From: Synechococcus sp. CC9616 | Lineage (GTDB): Bacteria > Cyanobacteriota > Cyanobacteriia > PCC-6307 > Cyanobiaceae | Assembly (NCBI RefSeq): GCF_000515235.1 | Contig: NZ_KI911558.1 | Coordinates: forward strand, 324,588-388,587 | Direction of reading: 5' to 3' | Length of the DNA stretch: 64,000 bases | Part shown: positions 1 through 9,258 of the stretch, piece after piece | Position numbering within the stretch: position 1 is the stretch's first letter | Layout: every line of letters starts with the position of its first letter | Position numbers and translations under genes: made by a program | The notes under the pieces: model-generated | Database searches by the model: none | What the model was told of the DNA's origin: nothing | The model's input: only the letters and a program-made list of their open reading frames with translations

Positions 1-344
<344 letters not shown>

Positions 345-408
345 CGTCAGCGTTGGTGATTTTGGGCTCTGATCTGGCAAACTCGCCGAATCTTGTCTCC
401 CAGCGTCG

Positions 409-1311
409 ATGTCGAAGCGTCACCCGGTTGTAGCTGTCACCGGTTCTTCCGGAGCTGGAACCAGCACCGTTAAGCGCGCCTTCGAGCACATCTTCGCCAG
501 GGAAGGCATTACACCGGCTGTCGTTGAAGGCGACAGCTATCACCGTTACGAGCGGATGCCGATGAAAGAGGCCATGGCGGATGCCCTGGCCCGTGGCGAG
601 AACTTCTCCCACTTCGGACCGGAAGCCAATCTCTTTGACAAGCTTGAGGAGCTATTTCGCACCTACGGGGAAACCGGTGCTGGTCAGAAGCGTTACTACC
701 TGCACAGCCCTGAAGAGGCGACTGAGCACAACGCCCGCCTCGGAGTGGATCTCGGGCCCGGTCAGTTCACCCCATGGGAGGACATTCCATCCGGGACCGA
801 CCTTCTCTTCTATGAGGGATTGCATGGTGGCGTGAAAGGGGATGGCTATGACGTTGCGGCCCTTGCGGACCTGCTGGTGGGTGTCGTGCCGATCACCAAC
901 CTGGAGTGGATTCAGAAGATCCATCGCGACAATGCAGAGCGCGGTTATTCGGCCGAAGCGATTGTGGACACGATCCTGCGACGCATGCCGGATTACATCA
1001 ATCACGTCTGTCCACAATTCAGCGAAACCGATATCAATTTCCAGCGGGTCCCCACGGTGGACACGTCCAACCCTTTCATCTGCCGCAACATCCCCTCGCC
1101 TGACGAAAGCTTTGTGATCATCCACTTCCGTAAGGGAGCGCGTGAGAAATGGGGAATTGATTTCGGTTACCTCCTGAGCATGATTCACGACTCCTTCATG
1201 TCCAGCCCCACCAGCATCGTGGTCAACGGCGGCAAGATGGGTTTTGCGATGGAACTGATCCTCACGCCAATCATTCACCGCATGATTGAAGAGAAGAAAA
1301 ACATCGGCTGA
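409..1311 (+). CDS. prk: Phosphoribulokinase, class I (proteobacterial type)
   Basis: It phosphorylates ribulose 5-phosphate with ATP to ribulose 1,5-bisphosphate, the Rubisco substrate, in the Calvin cycle. The P-loop is GSSGAGTST at residues 12-20. A Walker-B-like strand LLFYEGLHGG follows near residue 135, and the blocks LEWIQKIHRD and VDTSNPFI are typical of class I enzymes. The length of 300 residues matches class I (about 290). Plant and classical cyanobacterial class II enzymes are about 330 residues and carry an N-terminal regulatory cysteine pair. No cysteine occurs in the first half of this protein, so the usual CP12/thioredoxin disulfide control is not evident. The gene follows leuB after 64 bases. 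Confidence 0.93.
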   Translation: MSKRHPVVAVTGSSGAGTSTVKRAFEHIFAREGITPAVVEGDSYHRYERMPMKEAMADALARGENFSHFGPEANLFDKLEELFRTYGETGAGQKRYYLHSPEEATEHNARLGVDLGPGQFTPWEDIPSGTDLLFYEGLHGGVKGDGYDVAALADLLVGVVPITNLEWIQKIHRDNAERGYSAEAIVDTILRRMPDYINHVCPQFSETDINFQRVPTVDTSNPFICRNIPSPDESFVIIHFRKGAREKWGIDFGYLLSMIHDSFMSSPTSIVVNGGKMGFAMELILTPIIHRMIEEKKNIG

Positions 1312-1443
1312 CCTGGATCAACGGTTCAATTCATCTCTACACTTGACCTATCTGGGCGATCAGGTGGGTTTATTTCTGTTGTTGTGCCCTCCTTTGTGAT
1401 CAGCGGTGCAGGTGCTCCGTCGAACACCCCCCGATGGGATCGT

Positions 1444-1665
1444 GTGAACAGTTCAAAGCTGATTCAACTAGCCCGTTCGGTGTACTTCAGCTATTTGTCG
1501 AATACACCATCAGCCCCTGATCCGGTGGGTGTGGTGGTGGATCAAGGTCGCGACGATGGTCGTGTTGTCTTCGAGTCGCCTGTTCTGCTTCCGGATGAGG
1601 ATTACATCAGCTTCGAGCTGATCCGGCAGCGGGGCTCCCGCCCCAGGACCCGATGCAAGGGTTGA
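1444..1665 (+). CDS. Small conserved-looking hypothetical protein
   Basis: The product is about 73 residues from a GTG start. An upstream in-frame GTG at 1384 would give 93. The central part is well ordered (VGVVVDQGRDDGRVVFESPV), with coding-like third-position bias. There is no signal peptide or membrane segment, and I recognise no function. The 3' end overlaps the prepilin peptidase start region: the stop TGA shares a base with an internal ATG of that gene (TGATG), suggesting translational coupling. The start is uncertain. Confidence 0.55.
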   Translation: MNSSKLIQLARSVYFSYLSNTPSAPDPVGVVVDQGRDDGRVVFESPVLLPDEDYISFELIRQRGSRPRTRCKG

Positions 1666-2453
1666 TGCTGCCTCTCTGGCTTGGCTTGACCGGAGCCTGT
1701 GTGGGCAGCTTCACCAATGTGGTCGCCTGGCGTCTGCCCCGGGACGAGTCCGTGGTCTTCCCTGCCAGCCACTGTCCTCGCTGCGGGCATGCCATTCGCT
1801 GGCATGACAACGTTCCAGTGTTGGGCTGGCTGCTGCTGGCTGGACGCTGTCGCGATTGCCATACGCCGATTAGCTGGCGCTATCCGGCGGTGGAAGCTCT
1901 GAGTGCCTTGCTCTGGCTGAGCTCGCTGCTGGTCGCTCCCATGGGAGGTGGAGGTCTGCCCATCTGGCTGCAGCCTTGGGCTGGTGTCTTGCTGGTGGCG
2001 TTGCTGCTTCCCCTGGTGCTGATCGATCTGGATCATCTGTGGCTGCCGGAGCCGCTTTGCCGTTGGGGGCTGGTGTTGGGGTTGCTGTTCAGCTCAGCGG
2101 CCGGAATCCCCTTGTTGGCAGATCATCTGGTCGCTGCTTCCCTGGCCTTGCTCACCCTGGAGGGTCTCAGCGCTCTGGGGGAGCGGGTATTGGGTCAACC
2201 AGCCCTCGGTCTCGGCGATGCCAAGCTTGCGGCGATGGGTGGTGCCTGGCTGGGGCTTCCGGGGATTGTGGCTGCCATGGCCGTTGCGGTGATGAGCGGA
2301 GCCGTCGTTGGCAGCCTTGCCAGACTCACGGGCCGGTTGCAGGCGAGGCAGGCGTTCCCTTTTGGCCCCTTCATCGCATTGGGTATCTGGCTTGTCTGGC
2401 TGCGTGGCCCGTTCTGGTGGTGGGATCAATGGCTGGCCTTGTTCAGGTTTTGA
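1653..2453 (+). CDS. pilD: Prepilin peptidase / N-methyltransferase (A24 family)
   Basis: This inner-membrane aspartyl protease removes the leader of type IV pilins and pseudopilins and methylates the new N-terminus. At 266 residues it has the full bifunctional layout. A cytoplasmic methyltransferase loop carries the tetracysteine pattern CPRC (about residue 32) and CRDC (about residue 58), and several membrane helices follow. The first catalytic Asp lies in LIDLDHLWLP and the second in GLGDAKLAAMGG. The start at 1653 overlaps the preceding gene; an alternative ATG at 1665 couples directly to its stop. No pilin gene is nearby, so it probably serves pilins encoded elsewhere (competence or motility). 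Confidence 0.93.
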   Translation: MQGLMLPLWLGLTGACVGSFTNVVAWRLPRDESVVFPASHCPRCGHAIRWHDNVPVLGWLLLAGRCRDCHTPISWRYPAVEALSALLWLSSLLVAPMGGGGLPIWLQPWAGVLLVALLLPLVLIDLDHLWLPEPLCRWGLVLGLLFSSAAGIPLLADHLVAASLALLTLEGLSALGERVLGQPALGLGDAKLAAMGGAWLGLPGIVAAMAVAVMSGAVVGSLARLTGRLQARQAFPFGPFIALGIWLVWLRGPFWWWDQWLALFRF

Positions 2454-2470
2454 ACAAAGGAACCTGTTGT

Positions 2471-2593
2471 TCAGGTTCGCTTAGGTGTGCATTGATCAAG
2501 ACGCTGAATCAGAGCATCAAAGCTGCGGGGACGATCCGGCGTGCTGTCTCTGGACTTGAAAGGACTGCGAACAGCAGAATCCTGAATCTTCAC
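2471..2593 (-). CDS. Possible 40-residue protein (GTG start)
   Basis: Minus-strand reading of this interval gives an uninterrupted 40-residue frame from a GTG, with a coding-like third-position bias and a charged, Arg/Asp/Gln-rich composition ending LIQRLDQCTPKRT. It lies just beyond the prepilin peptidase stop in convergent orientation. No clear Shine-Dalgarno is visible. I do not recognise the family; it is a candidate small protein rather than a firm gene. Confidence 0.4.
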   Translation of the reverse strand: MKIQDSAVRSPFKSRDSTPDRPRSFDALIQRLDQCTPKRT

Positions 2594-2900
2594 CGTTAAT
2601 TGTTCTTTGGGGCAATCTGCGGATCAAACACCAGATTTTGATGATGCGCCAATTGCTTAAATTTGAGGCGAAGAATCGATGCTTCTTCTCTCTGGTTTTT
2701 GGATTGTCTGATGATGTCGGGTCGCTTTTATTTTTGCCGTGGTGGGTATCGCTTTCGAGAGCACTGTGGTGAAAGTGTTTTCGTGAATACGCCTTCTTGT
2801 AAGTCTGTTCTTGGATGACATTTCGAGCAGTTTTTACGTCATTCTCAATTTATTTGTGTTGTCGTCACAACAGTCTTTGTAGTTTTAGCGCACCTGTCTC
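2594..2900. other. AT-rich spacer upstream of the decayed porin
   Basis: No convincing gene is seen. A 35-codon plus-strand frame (2711-2818) begins ATGATG and encodes a Cys/Arg/Tyr-rich peptide, but it has no ribosome binding site. The rest is T-rich and probably holds the old promoter region of the porin remnant. Confidence 0.4.
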
Positions 2901-3296
2901 ATGCGCGGTTCCTTGAGCTCTTTTTTCGATAGCAACCAGCTTTTGCCGCAGCCCAATTTCCGAAGTTCCAAGCGCTGTTCGCCTTTGCTCGCTGGGTTGG
3001 CATTTGCTGTGGCAGGAACTTGCGGATTGGTTCAGCCAGTTTCAGCTGAAATGCCCGATCTTGAGTCTGTTAATGATGATGTTCCGCTCCACGCATCATC
3101 GCGAGAGCAGGTCACCAGCATCACTCAGTTTTCTGATATTTACCCAACCGAGTGGCGATTGACAAAATCTATTACTCCTTGCCTGTTGCTTGAAATGGCT
3201 TGCAGCTTTTCGGTGTCGCTGTGTTTTCCCTCAAGGAATTGCTGGCCTGAGGGATGTTTCGAGTGCACCGACTTGCAGGCACTGAACTGGGTTTGA
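2901..3296 (+). pseudogene. Outer-membrane porin (SLH-OprB / SomB type), truncated remnant
   Basis: The first 80 or so residues look like the start of a cyanobacterial carbohydrate-selective or iron-stress porin. There is a signal peptide with hydrophobic core LLAGLAFAVAGTCG and a cleavage site near VSAEM. This is followed by the diagnostic start of the SLH domain, VTSITQFSDIYPTEW; functional members read xSSVxQFSDVxPTDWAYQAL. Right after that Trp the frame loses all family resemblance and ends after 131 codons, whereas family members run to about 450-550 residues. No beta-barrel remnant is recognisable downstream to 3469. I read it as a decayed duplicate. A short secreted SLH protein is a less likely alternative. 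Confidence 0.65.
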
Positions 3297-3469
3297 TGCG
3301 ATTGGGACTGCGTAACGCCGGGTACGATTGGCAGCGACTTTTCACACCGTTGTCGGACAGTCTTCTGTTGAAGGTGCGGGCTCAGTGACGGGACTGATCC
3401 CTCTGCCAGGGCTGCTTAACAGCGCCGGTCCAGACCATTTCCCAGTCGTTTTTCAGGGAGCTTGAGCTG

Positions 3470-4351
3470 ATGTCACTCTTCGACTGGTTTGCGGATCGCC
3501 GCAAAGGACAGTTTGTCGGCAAGGTCAGTCAGGAGTCCGACGAAGGGGATGGGCTTTGGAGCAAATGTCCTGAATGCGGCCAGGTGGTCTACGTCAAAGA
3601 CCTCAAGGCCAACGCGAGCGTCTGCACCAACTGCGGCTACCACCACCGGATCGACAGCCAGGAACGCATTGCCGTGATCGTTGATCCGGGCAGCTTTGAG
3701 GCGCTGAATGAGGAGCTGGTTCCCACGGATCCGCTGCTGTTTAAAGACCGGCGTGCCTATGCCGACAGGTTGCGCGAAAGCCAGGCAGGAACTGGTTTGA
3801 ACGATGCTGTCGTGACAGGACTCTGTCGGGTTGAAGGCATCGCCATGGCGCTGGCGGTGATGGATTTTCGCTTTATGGGCGGCTCGATGGGATCCGTTGT
3901 GGGGGAAAAGATCACGCGATTGGTGGAACAGGCCACCGAGCGAGGTCTCCCCCTTCTGATTGTTTGTGCTTCTGGAGGTGCCCGCATGCAGGAGGGCATG
4001 CTCAGCCTGATGCAGATGGCCAAGATTTCAGGAGCCCTTGAGCGTCATCGGGAAGCGGAGCTTCTCTACCTGCCTTTGCTGACCCATCCCACGACAGGTG
4101 GCGTAACGGCCAGTTTCGCCATGCTTGGAGACCTCATTTTGGCGGAACCGAAGGCTTTGATTGGCTTTGCTGGGCGTCGTGTGATCGAACAGACCCTGCG
4201 CGAGAAACTTCCTGACAATTTCCAAACGGCGGAATATCTCCAGGACCACGGTTTTGTGGATGCCATCGTTCCGCGGGTTCAGCTGCGCAGCACCCTGGCT
4301 CGCCTGTTACGTCTTCATGGTTGTCGAGCTCTGGAGCTGACCAGCGCATGA
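3470..4351 (+). CDS. accD: Acetyl-CoA carboxylase carboxyltransferase subunit beta
   Basis: AccD pairs with AccA to transfer the carboxyl group from biotin to acetyl-CoA, making malonyl-CoA for fatty-acid synthesis. At 293 residues it has the family length. The N-terminal C4 zinc ribbon has Cys33, Cys36, Cys52 and Cys55 (CPEC and CTNC). The crotonase-like fold carries the acyl-CoA and oxyanion block [18 protein letters not shown] and the loop [16 protein letters not shown]. The ATG at 3470 is preceded by a purine-rich stretch (GGGAGC). It is coupled by ATGA to the next gene. Confidence 0.97.
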   Translation: MSLFDWFADRRKGQFVGKVSQESDEGDGLWSKCPECGQVVYVKDLKANASVCTNCGYHHRIDSQERIAVIVDPGSFEALNEELVPTDPLLFKDRRAYADRLRESQAGTGLNDAVVTGLCRVEGIAMALAVMDFRFMGGSMGSVVGEKITRLVEQATERGLPLLIVCASGGARMQEGMLSLMQMAKISGALERHREAELLYLPLLTHPTTGGVTASFAMLGDLILAEPKALIGFAGRRVIEQTLREKLPDNFQTAEYLQDHGFVDAIVPRVQLRSTLARLLRLHGCRALELTSA

Positions 4352-4722
4352 CAGGTCGCTTGATCGCTTTTTTCGTCGCCGTGGTGCTGGCCTGGGCGTC
4401 TCCGGTTTGGGCGGGTCCCGTTGAGTGGGTCGAGGTTCCAGCAACTGAGGCCGGCCAGCAATGGTGGGATCGCGGCAGTGTGCGGGCTGATCGGACGGGT
4501 CTGCGCACCGTCCTCAGCCGTTTCACTCCTGCGGTTGAAGACGGTGAATCGCAGCGTCGCGGCTCTTTATATGTGATGCAGATCGATTGTGCTCAGCAGC
4601 TGTATCGCGACAAACAGGTCAACGGAATCCCTCGCTTCCAAGCTGACTGGCAGGCAGCAGGATCGGACGATCTGATCGTTTCGGTGATAGATGCTGTCTG
4701 CGACGCCCCCTTGACGAGCTGA
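4348..4722 (+). CDS. Secreted or periplasmic hypothetical protein
   Basis: A 124-residue protein whose ATG overlaps the accD stop (ATGA). The N-terminus is a clean signal peptide, [20 protein letters not shown], with likely cleavage after AWA. The mature part is about 100 residues, starts [20 protein letters not shown] and contains two cysteines (VMQIDCAQQ and DAVCDAP) that could form a disulfide. No domain was recognised. Coupling to accD and close spacing to the following oxidoreductase suggest a cotranscribed group, but no functional link is evident. Confidence 0.8.
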   Translation: MTGRLIAFFVAVVLAWASPVWAGPVEWVEVPATEAGQQWWDRGSVRADRTGLRTVLSRFTPAVEDGESQRRGSLYVMQIDCAQQLYRDKQVNGIPRFQADWQAAGSDDLIVSVIDAVCDAPLTS

Positions 4723-4723
4723 G

Positions 4724-5803
4724 ATGACTTCGAAGCGTCCGATCGGAGTGGCGATTGCTGGGCTCGGTTTCGGTGATGCGGTTCATCGTCCCGCCCTTGC
4801 TGCCAATCCCGGTCTTGAACTTGTTGCCCTCTGGCATCGGCGCCAGGAACGCCTTGATCAGGTCTGTGCCGACTCAGGATTGAAGGGATACACCGACTGG
4901 GATGCCCTATTGGCTGATGAAGCGGTGGATGCCGTGATCATTGCCACTCCTCCAGCGCCACGCCATCAACTGGCTTTGCGAGCGCTTCAAGCGGGAAAGC
5001 ATCTGCTGCTTGAGAAGCCTGTTGCGCTTGATGCGCAGCAAGTGGCGGACCTGCAACGGGAAGCGATCAGCCGGCGACTCAGTGTTGCCGTGGATTTCGA
5101 ATACAGGGCTGTTCCCCTCTTTCAACAGGCAGCTCGCCTTCTGCAGAACCGAGCGGTGGGACTGCCCTGGCTGGTCAAGATGGATTGGTTGATGAGCAGT
5201 CGCGCCAATCCGAATCGAGCCTGGAGTTGGTATTCACAGGCGGATCAAGGTGGAGGCGTGATTGGAGCGCTGGGCACCCATGCCTTCGATACCCTCGCCT
5301 GGCTTGTGGGGCCCGTCCAACAGCTCCAGTCCATCACGCGTACAGCCATCGCTGAACGCCCCGATGCCGAGGCTCGACAGCAGCCTTGTGATGCAGACGA
5401 CATCGCCTTGATCAATGCGGAGCTCGCCAGCCATCAAGGCGGGACTGTGGCGGCTCAGATCGCGCTGGCGTCGGTTGCGCGCAACGGACGAGGTTGCTGG
5501 CTTGAGATCTACGGCTCGGAAGGAACTTTGGTGCTCGGCAGTGAGAACCAGAAGGATTATGTCCACGGCTTCTCTCTCACCCTGCATCGCGACGGTGAGG
5601 CGTCACGCAGCATTCAGGCCGATGATGATCTGCGGTTTGCCACCACATGGAGCGATGGGCGCGTGGCTCCGGTGGCGCGTTTGCAGAGCTGGTGGGCCGA
5701 CAGCATCACAACTGGCAAACCGATGGTGCCCGGTCTCTCCGAAGGCCTTGTCAGTCAACAGGCTTGCGACCGCGCTCTTGCGATCTCGCTTGTTTCCGAG
5801 TGA
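4724..5803 (+). CDS. Gfo/Idh/MocA family NAD(P)-dependent oxidoreductase
   Basis: At 359 residues this is the usual size for the family. The N-terminal Rossmann fold begins IGVAIAGLGFGDAVHRPAL and the conserved EKP motif sits at residues 97-99 (LLLEKPVAL). A C-terminal alpha/beta domain contains GGGVIGALGTHAFDTL, the usual glycine-rich His-containing helix. Members oxidise or reduce sugars, inositols or related compounds; the substrate cannot be told from sequence. It starts two bases after the preceding stop, so it is probably cotranscribed with accD and the secreted protein. Confidence 0.92.
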   Translation: MTSKRPIGVAIAGLGFGDAVHRPALAANPGLELVALWHRRQERLDQVCADSGLKGYTDWDALLADEAVDAVIIATPPAPRHQLALRALQAGKHLLLEKPVALDAQQVADLQREAISRRLSVAVDFEYRAVPLFQQAARLLQNRAVGLPWLVKMDWLMSSRANPNRAWSWYSQADQGGGVIGALGTHAFDTLAWLVGPVQQLQSITRTAIAERPDAEARQQPCDADDIALINAELASHQGGTVAAQIALASVARNGRGCWLEIYGSEGTLVLGSENQKDYVHGFSLTLHRDGEASRSIQADDDLRFATTWSDGRVAPVARLQSWWADSITTGKPMVPGLSEGLVSQQACDRALAISLVSE

Positions 5804-5972
5804 GTGACATTCAGATCTGATTGAACGATCTAGTGGATCAAGACGTAGTCAAAATTCGATCAAAACAGACAAATGATGCATTTGCGCTGCAGCAAATCGC
5901 ACATGCATTGGTAAAGACGGAATGGAGTGAGCTTTTATCGGCCACGAAAATTTCCCTCTACAAAATTTTCAA

Positions 5973-7040
5973 ATGGCATTATCTGATTACCAGTCGGAAC
6001 TCATCGCAACAGCTCAGTCGCTTGCTTGCCCTGGCAAAGGAATCCTTGCTGTCGATGAATCCACCAAGACGATTGGCAAGCGTCTGGGTTCAATTGGCGT
6101 AGAAAACACCGAAGCCAATCGTCAGGCTTACCGGGGGATGTTGTTCACAACAGCCGGTCTGGGAGAGTTCATCAGCGGCGCCATTCTTTACGAAGAGACC
6201 CTCTTCCAAAACCATGCAGATGGTGAGTCGATGGTCAAAAAGCTCAACCAACTCGGCATCATCCCCGGCATCAAGGTTGATAAAGGCCTCAGGCCACTGG
6301 TGGGGGCCGGAGCTGTTGAAACCCTTTGCACGGGTCTGGATGGCCTGGTTGAACGCGCTGCCGATTACTACGCCCAGGGTGCGCGCTTTGCCAAATGGCG
6401 TGCCGTTCTCCAGATCACTGCAGATGGTTGTCCTTCTCCACTGTCTGTCCGAGAAAATGCCTGGGGACTGGCCCGCTATGCCCGTTCAGTTCAGGAGTCG
6501 GGCCTGGTTCCCATCGTTGAGCCGGAAATCCTGATGGATGGTGAACACACGATTGAAACCACGGCCCGCATTCAGGAGCACGTCATTCAGGAGGTGTATC
6601 ACGCCTGTCATGCCAATGGTGTTCTGCTGGAAGGCTCCCTGCTCAAGCCCTCGATGACGGTGCAGGGTGCCGAGTGCACCCAAAAAGCTGACCCCGCCCA
6701 GGTGGCTGCCACCACTGTCTGCACGCTGGAGCGCAGTGTTCCCGCCAGCGTCCCTGGCATCGTCTTCCTGTCTGGAGGGCTCAGCGAGGAAGCCGCCTCT
6801 GTGTATCTCAATCACATGAACACCATTGAGCGGAAGGCTCAGTGGAACCTCGGCTTCTCTTACGGCCGGGCCCTGCAGCATTCCTGCCTCAAGCAATGGG
6901 GAGGCTCGAATCTTGAAGCGGGTCAGAAAGCACTGCTCGCTCGGGCTCAGGCCAATTCGGAAGCGTCCCTTGGTCGCTATGTGCCCGGCTCTCAACCGTC
7001 ATCCGACGAACAGTTGTTTGTTGCCGGCTACACCTACTGA
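5973..7040 (+). CDS. Fructose-bisphosphate aldolase, class I
   Basis: A Schiff-base aldolase interconverting fructose 1,6-bisphosphate with dihydroxyacetone phosphate and glyceraldehyde 3-phosphate, and sedoheptulose bisphosphate in many homologs. At 355 residues it resembles eukaryotic-type enzymes. Landmarks are GKGILAVDEST near residue 22, GARFAKWRAVLQI, VEPEILMDGEH and LLEGSLLKPSMT, which contains the catalytic lysine. The C-terminus ends in Tyr (AGYTY), a feature of vertebrate- and plant-type class I aldolases. A 169-base AT-richer leader precedes it and probably holds its promoter. It lies directly upstream of an unrelated class II aldolase. Confidence 0.95.
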   Translation: MALSDYQSELIATAQSLACPGKGILAVDESTKTIGKRLGSIGVENTEANRQAYRGMLFTTAGLGEFISGAILYEETLFQNHADGESMVKKLNQLGIIPGIKVDKGLRPLVGAGAVETLCTGLDGLVERAADYYAQGARFAKWRAVLQITADGCPSPLSVRENAWGLARYARSVQESGLVPIVEPEILMDGEHTIETTARIQEHVIQEVYHACHANGVLLEGSLLKPSMTVQGAECTQKADPAQVAATTVCTLERSVPASVPGIVFLSGGLSEEAASVYLNHMNTIERKAQWNLGFSYGRALQHSCLKQWGGSNLEAGQKALLARAQANSEASLGRYVPGSQPSSDEQLFVAGYTY

Positions 7041-7119
7041 AGCCATCTGAATAACAAGCCGTTGCGGATTGAGAGACACCACAACGTGACATATTGAACG
7101 TCTCATGGGTAAAGTCGCT

Positions 7120-7147
7120 GCCCTACGGACTTTGCGTCCGCTAGGGC
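7120..7147 (+). terminator. Hairpin between the two aldolase genes
   Basis: GCCCTA CGGAC, loop TTTGC, GTCCG, one bulged C, TAGGGC: an 11-bp stem with a single bulge, followed by TCTTCTTTGG. The weak U-tract makes it either a leaky terminator for the class I aldolase or a 5' leader structure 19 bases ahead of the class II aldolase start. Confidence 0.55.
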
Positions 7148-7166
7148 TCTTCTTTGGACTTTCTCT

Positions 7167-8240
7167 ATGGCGCTCGTTCCGCTTCGGCTACTGCTTGATC
7201 ACGCCGCCGAAAACGGCTACGGCATTCCTGCTTTCAACGTGAACAACCTTGAGCAGGTGCAGGCCATCATGGAAGCGGCTGATGAGACCGACAGCCCGGT
7301 GATCCTTCAGGCTTCACGTGGAGCCCGCAGCTACGCCGGTGAAATCTTCCTGCGTCACCTGATTCTGGCCGCAACTGAAACGTATCCCCACATCCCTGTG
7401 GTGATGCATCAGGACCACGGCAACGCCCCGGATACCTGCTACTCAGCGGCCATCAACGGTTTCACCTCCGTGATGATGGATGGCTCGCTTGAAGCCGACG
7501 CCAAGACACCTGCCAGTTACGAGTACAACGTTGATGTCACCAAGAAGGTCGTCGACTTCGCCCACGCCGTTGGCGTGAGCGTTGAAGGTGAACTTGGTTG
7601 CCTTGGTTCTCTGGAAACCGGCAAGGGTGAGGCAGAGGACGGCCATGGCTTCGAGGGTGAGCTGTCCAAGGACATGCTGCTGACCGACCCATCTGAAGCG
7701 GCTGATTTCGTTGCCAAGACGAAGTGTGATGCCCTGGCCATCGCCATCGGCACCAGCCATGGTGCCTACAAATTCACCCGCAAGCCCACGGGTGAAGTGC
7801 TGGCTATCAGCCGCATTGCCGAGATCCACAAAGCCATCCCCAACACCCATCTGGTGATGCATGGCTCCTCCTCCGTTCCTCAGGAATGGCTGGACATGAT
7901 CAACCAGCACGGTGGTGCCATCCCCGAGACCTACGGCGTTCCGGTTGAAGAAATCCAAGAGGGCATCCGCAATGGTGTCCGCAAGGTGAACATCGACACC
8001 GACAACCGTCTGGCCTTCACGGCTGCTGTGCGTGAAGCCGCCATGGCTGATCCGGCCAACTTTGACCCCCGTCACTTCAACAAGCCTGCTCGCAAATACA
8101 TGAAGCAGGTCTGTCTTGACCGCTACCAGCAGTTCTGGGCTGCCGGCAACGCCAGCAAGATCAAACAGCAAAGCATCACCCATTACGCCGGCCTCTACAC
8201 CAAGGGCGCACTCGAGCCCAAGACCGCCGTCGCTGCTTGA
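7167..8240 (+). CDS. cbbA: Fructose-1,6-/sedoheptulose-1,7-bisphosphate aldolase, class II
   Basis: A zinc-dependent aldolase of the Calvin-cycle (CbbA) type, 357 residues. The active-site and metal motifs are clear: [16 protein letters not shown] at the N-terminus, [14 protein letters not shown] with zinc-binding histidines, [17 protein letters not shown], and [13 protein letters not shown]. It normally supplies fructose and sedoheptulose bisphosphates in carbon fixation and glycolysis. The upstream hairpin at 7120-7147 and downstream terminator suggest its own transcript. High codon bias fits strong expression. Confidence 0.97.
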   Translation: MALVPLRLLLDHAAENGYGIPAFNVNNLEQVQAIMEAADETDSPVILQASRGARSYAGEIFLRHLILAATETYPHIPVVMHQDHGNAPDTCYSAAINGFTSVMMDGSLEADAKTPASYEYNVDVTKKVVDFAHAVGVSVEGELGCLGSLETGKGEAEDGHGFEGELSKDMLLTDPSEAADFVAKTKCDALAIAIGTSHGAYKFTRKPTGEVLAISRIAEIHKAIPNTHLVMHGSSSVPQEWLDMINQHGGAIPETYGVPVEEIQEGIRNGVRKVNIDTDNRLAFTAAVREAAMADPANFDPRHFNKPARKYMKQVCLDRYQQFWAAGNASKIKQQSITHYAGLYTKGALEPKTAVAA

Positions 8241-8261
8241 TCGCAGGCACCGTACACGTTG

Positions 8262-8288
8262 AAAAGGGGGCCTTTGGCCCCCTTTTTT
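8262..8288. terminator. Bidirectional rho-independent terminator
   Basis: AAAAGGGGGCC, loop TTT, GGCCCCCTTTT, then more T: a perfect 11-bp stem with A- and T-tracts on either side. It lies 21 bases past the class II aldolase stop and 4 bases beyond the end of the convergent peptidase gene, so it can serve both strands. Confidence 0.93.
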
Positions 8289-8292
8289 GTTG

Positions 8293-9258
8293 TCAGCTCA
8301 AGAGGCTGAGTTGGCCCGTCCTGCCATCAAGACGCGCTTGTTGGCCAACCGGCAAGGCCATGTTGGGGCGTCCATGGCCGAGAGGGAGATTCATCACCAG
8401 GGGAATGCGGAGGTCCCCGAGTCGTTGTTCAAGGATTTCTTCCATCGTGAAGTCCCCCGGCAGGATGTCGTCTTTTTTCCAGCTGAAGCGTCCACACGCC
8501 ACCCCTGCAAGACCCCGCATCAAACCGGCGCTGCGCCAGTGCGTGAGCATGCGGTCAATCCGGTAAGGCGCTTCTCCCACATCCTCCAGAACCAGAATGG
8601 CCCCCTTGAGATCGGGGAACCAGGGCGTTCCGATCAGGTGGGTCGCCACCGTGAGGTTGGTCACGATGAGGGGGCCGGTGCCCACCCCGGAACGCATCGG
8701 TGTTCCGGCAAGTGGTGGGACCGGTTCCCCGCTGAGGAGGGCTGCGGTGCGCTGCCAACGCTCGTCCGGTCCTCCGCTGGATCCGTGGATGGCCCCAGCC
8801 AATCCCGCAGCCCATTGGGCCAGCAGCAGAGAGCTGGAGTCGGAGAATCCCACACTCCAGAGGGCGCGTTGAGGAAAACGGAAACCAGCCTCCAGAACCC
8901 TGGCACCGCCCCAGCCACCGCCCACGTAAAGCACGCCATCAATCGAGGGATCGTTCCAGGCCGCCTCCATTTCCTTGACCCGGTCCCCATCGGTTCCGGA
9001 GAAATATCGCCATTGCTGCCGGACGGCATCTGGAATCTCAAGTTGCCAGCCACGTGCTTCACAGCGTTGCTGCAGGGCAGAGAAATCCGTGTCCGGATCC
9101 ATCCAGGTGCCGGGATTGACCGCCCTGAGTTTTGATTCGGGGCGCAACGGTGGCGGTGTCTTGCGAGGGGAGCGATTGATGCCGAAGCCAGGACGTGACA
9201 GCAGGGAGGCCGTGAGCGCGGTCGCTCCTGAAATCAGTAGCCGCCGCCGGCCGTTCAT
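8293..9258 (-). CDS. S66 family LD-carboxypeptidase (LdcA/MccF-like)
   Basis: A serine peptidase of the murein LD-carboxypeptidase and microcin-immunity family, 321 residues. The nucleophile is Ser139 in SVGFSDSSS. The Glu-bearing segment is LVLEDVGEAPYRIDRML and the His is in NLPLGHGRP. LdcA trims the terminal D-Ala from recycled murein tetrapeptides; MccF relatives cleave peptide-nucleotide antibiotics, and sequence alone does not separate them. The N-terminus [21 protein letters not shown] resembles a twin-arginine signal, unusual for the cytoplasmic enzymes. Its ATG shares one base with the purQ stop, so it is translationally coupled to purine genes. Confidence 0.88.
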   Translation of the reverse strand: MNGRRRLLISGATALTASLLSRPGFGINRSPRKTPPPLRPESKLRAVNPGTWMDPDTDFSALQQRCEARGWQLEIPDAVRQQWRYFSGTDGDRVKEMEAAWNDPSIDGVLYVGGGWGGARVLEAGFRFPQRALWSVGFSDSSSLLLAQWAAGLAGAIHGSSGGPDERWQRTAALLSGEPVPPLAGTPMRSGVGTGPLIVTNLTVATHLIGTPWFPDLKGAILVLEDVGEAPYRIDRMLTHWRSAGLMRGLAGVACGRFSWKKDDILPGDFTMEEILEQRLGDLRIPLVMNLPLGHGRPNMALPVGQQARLDGRTGQLSLLS

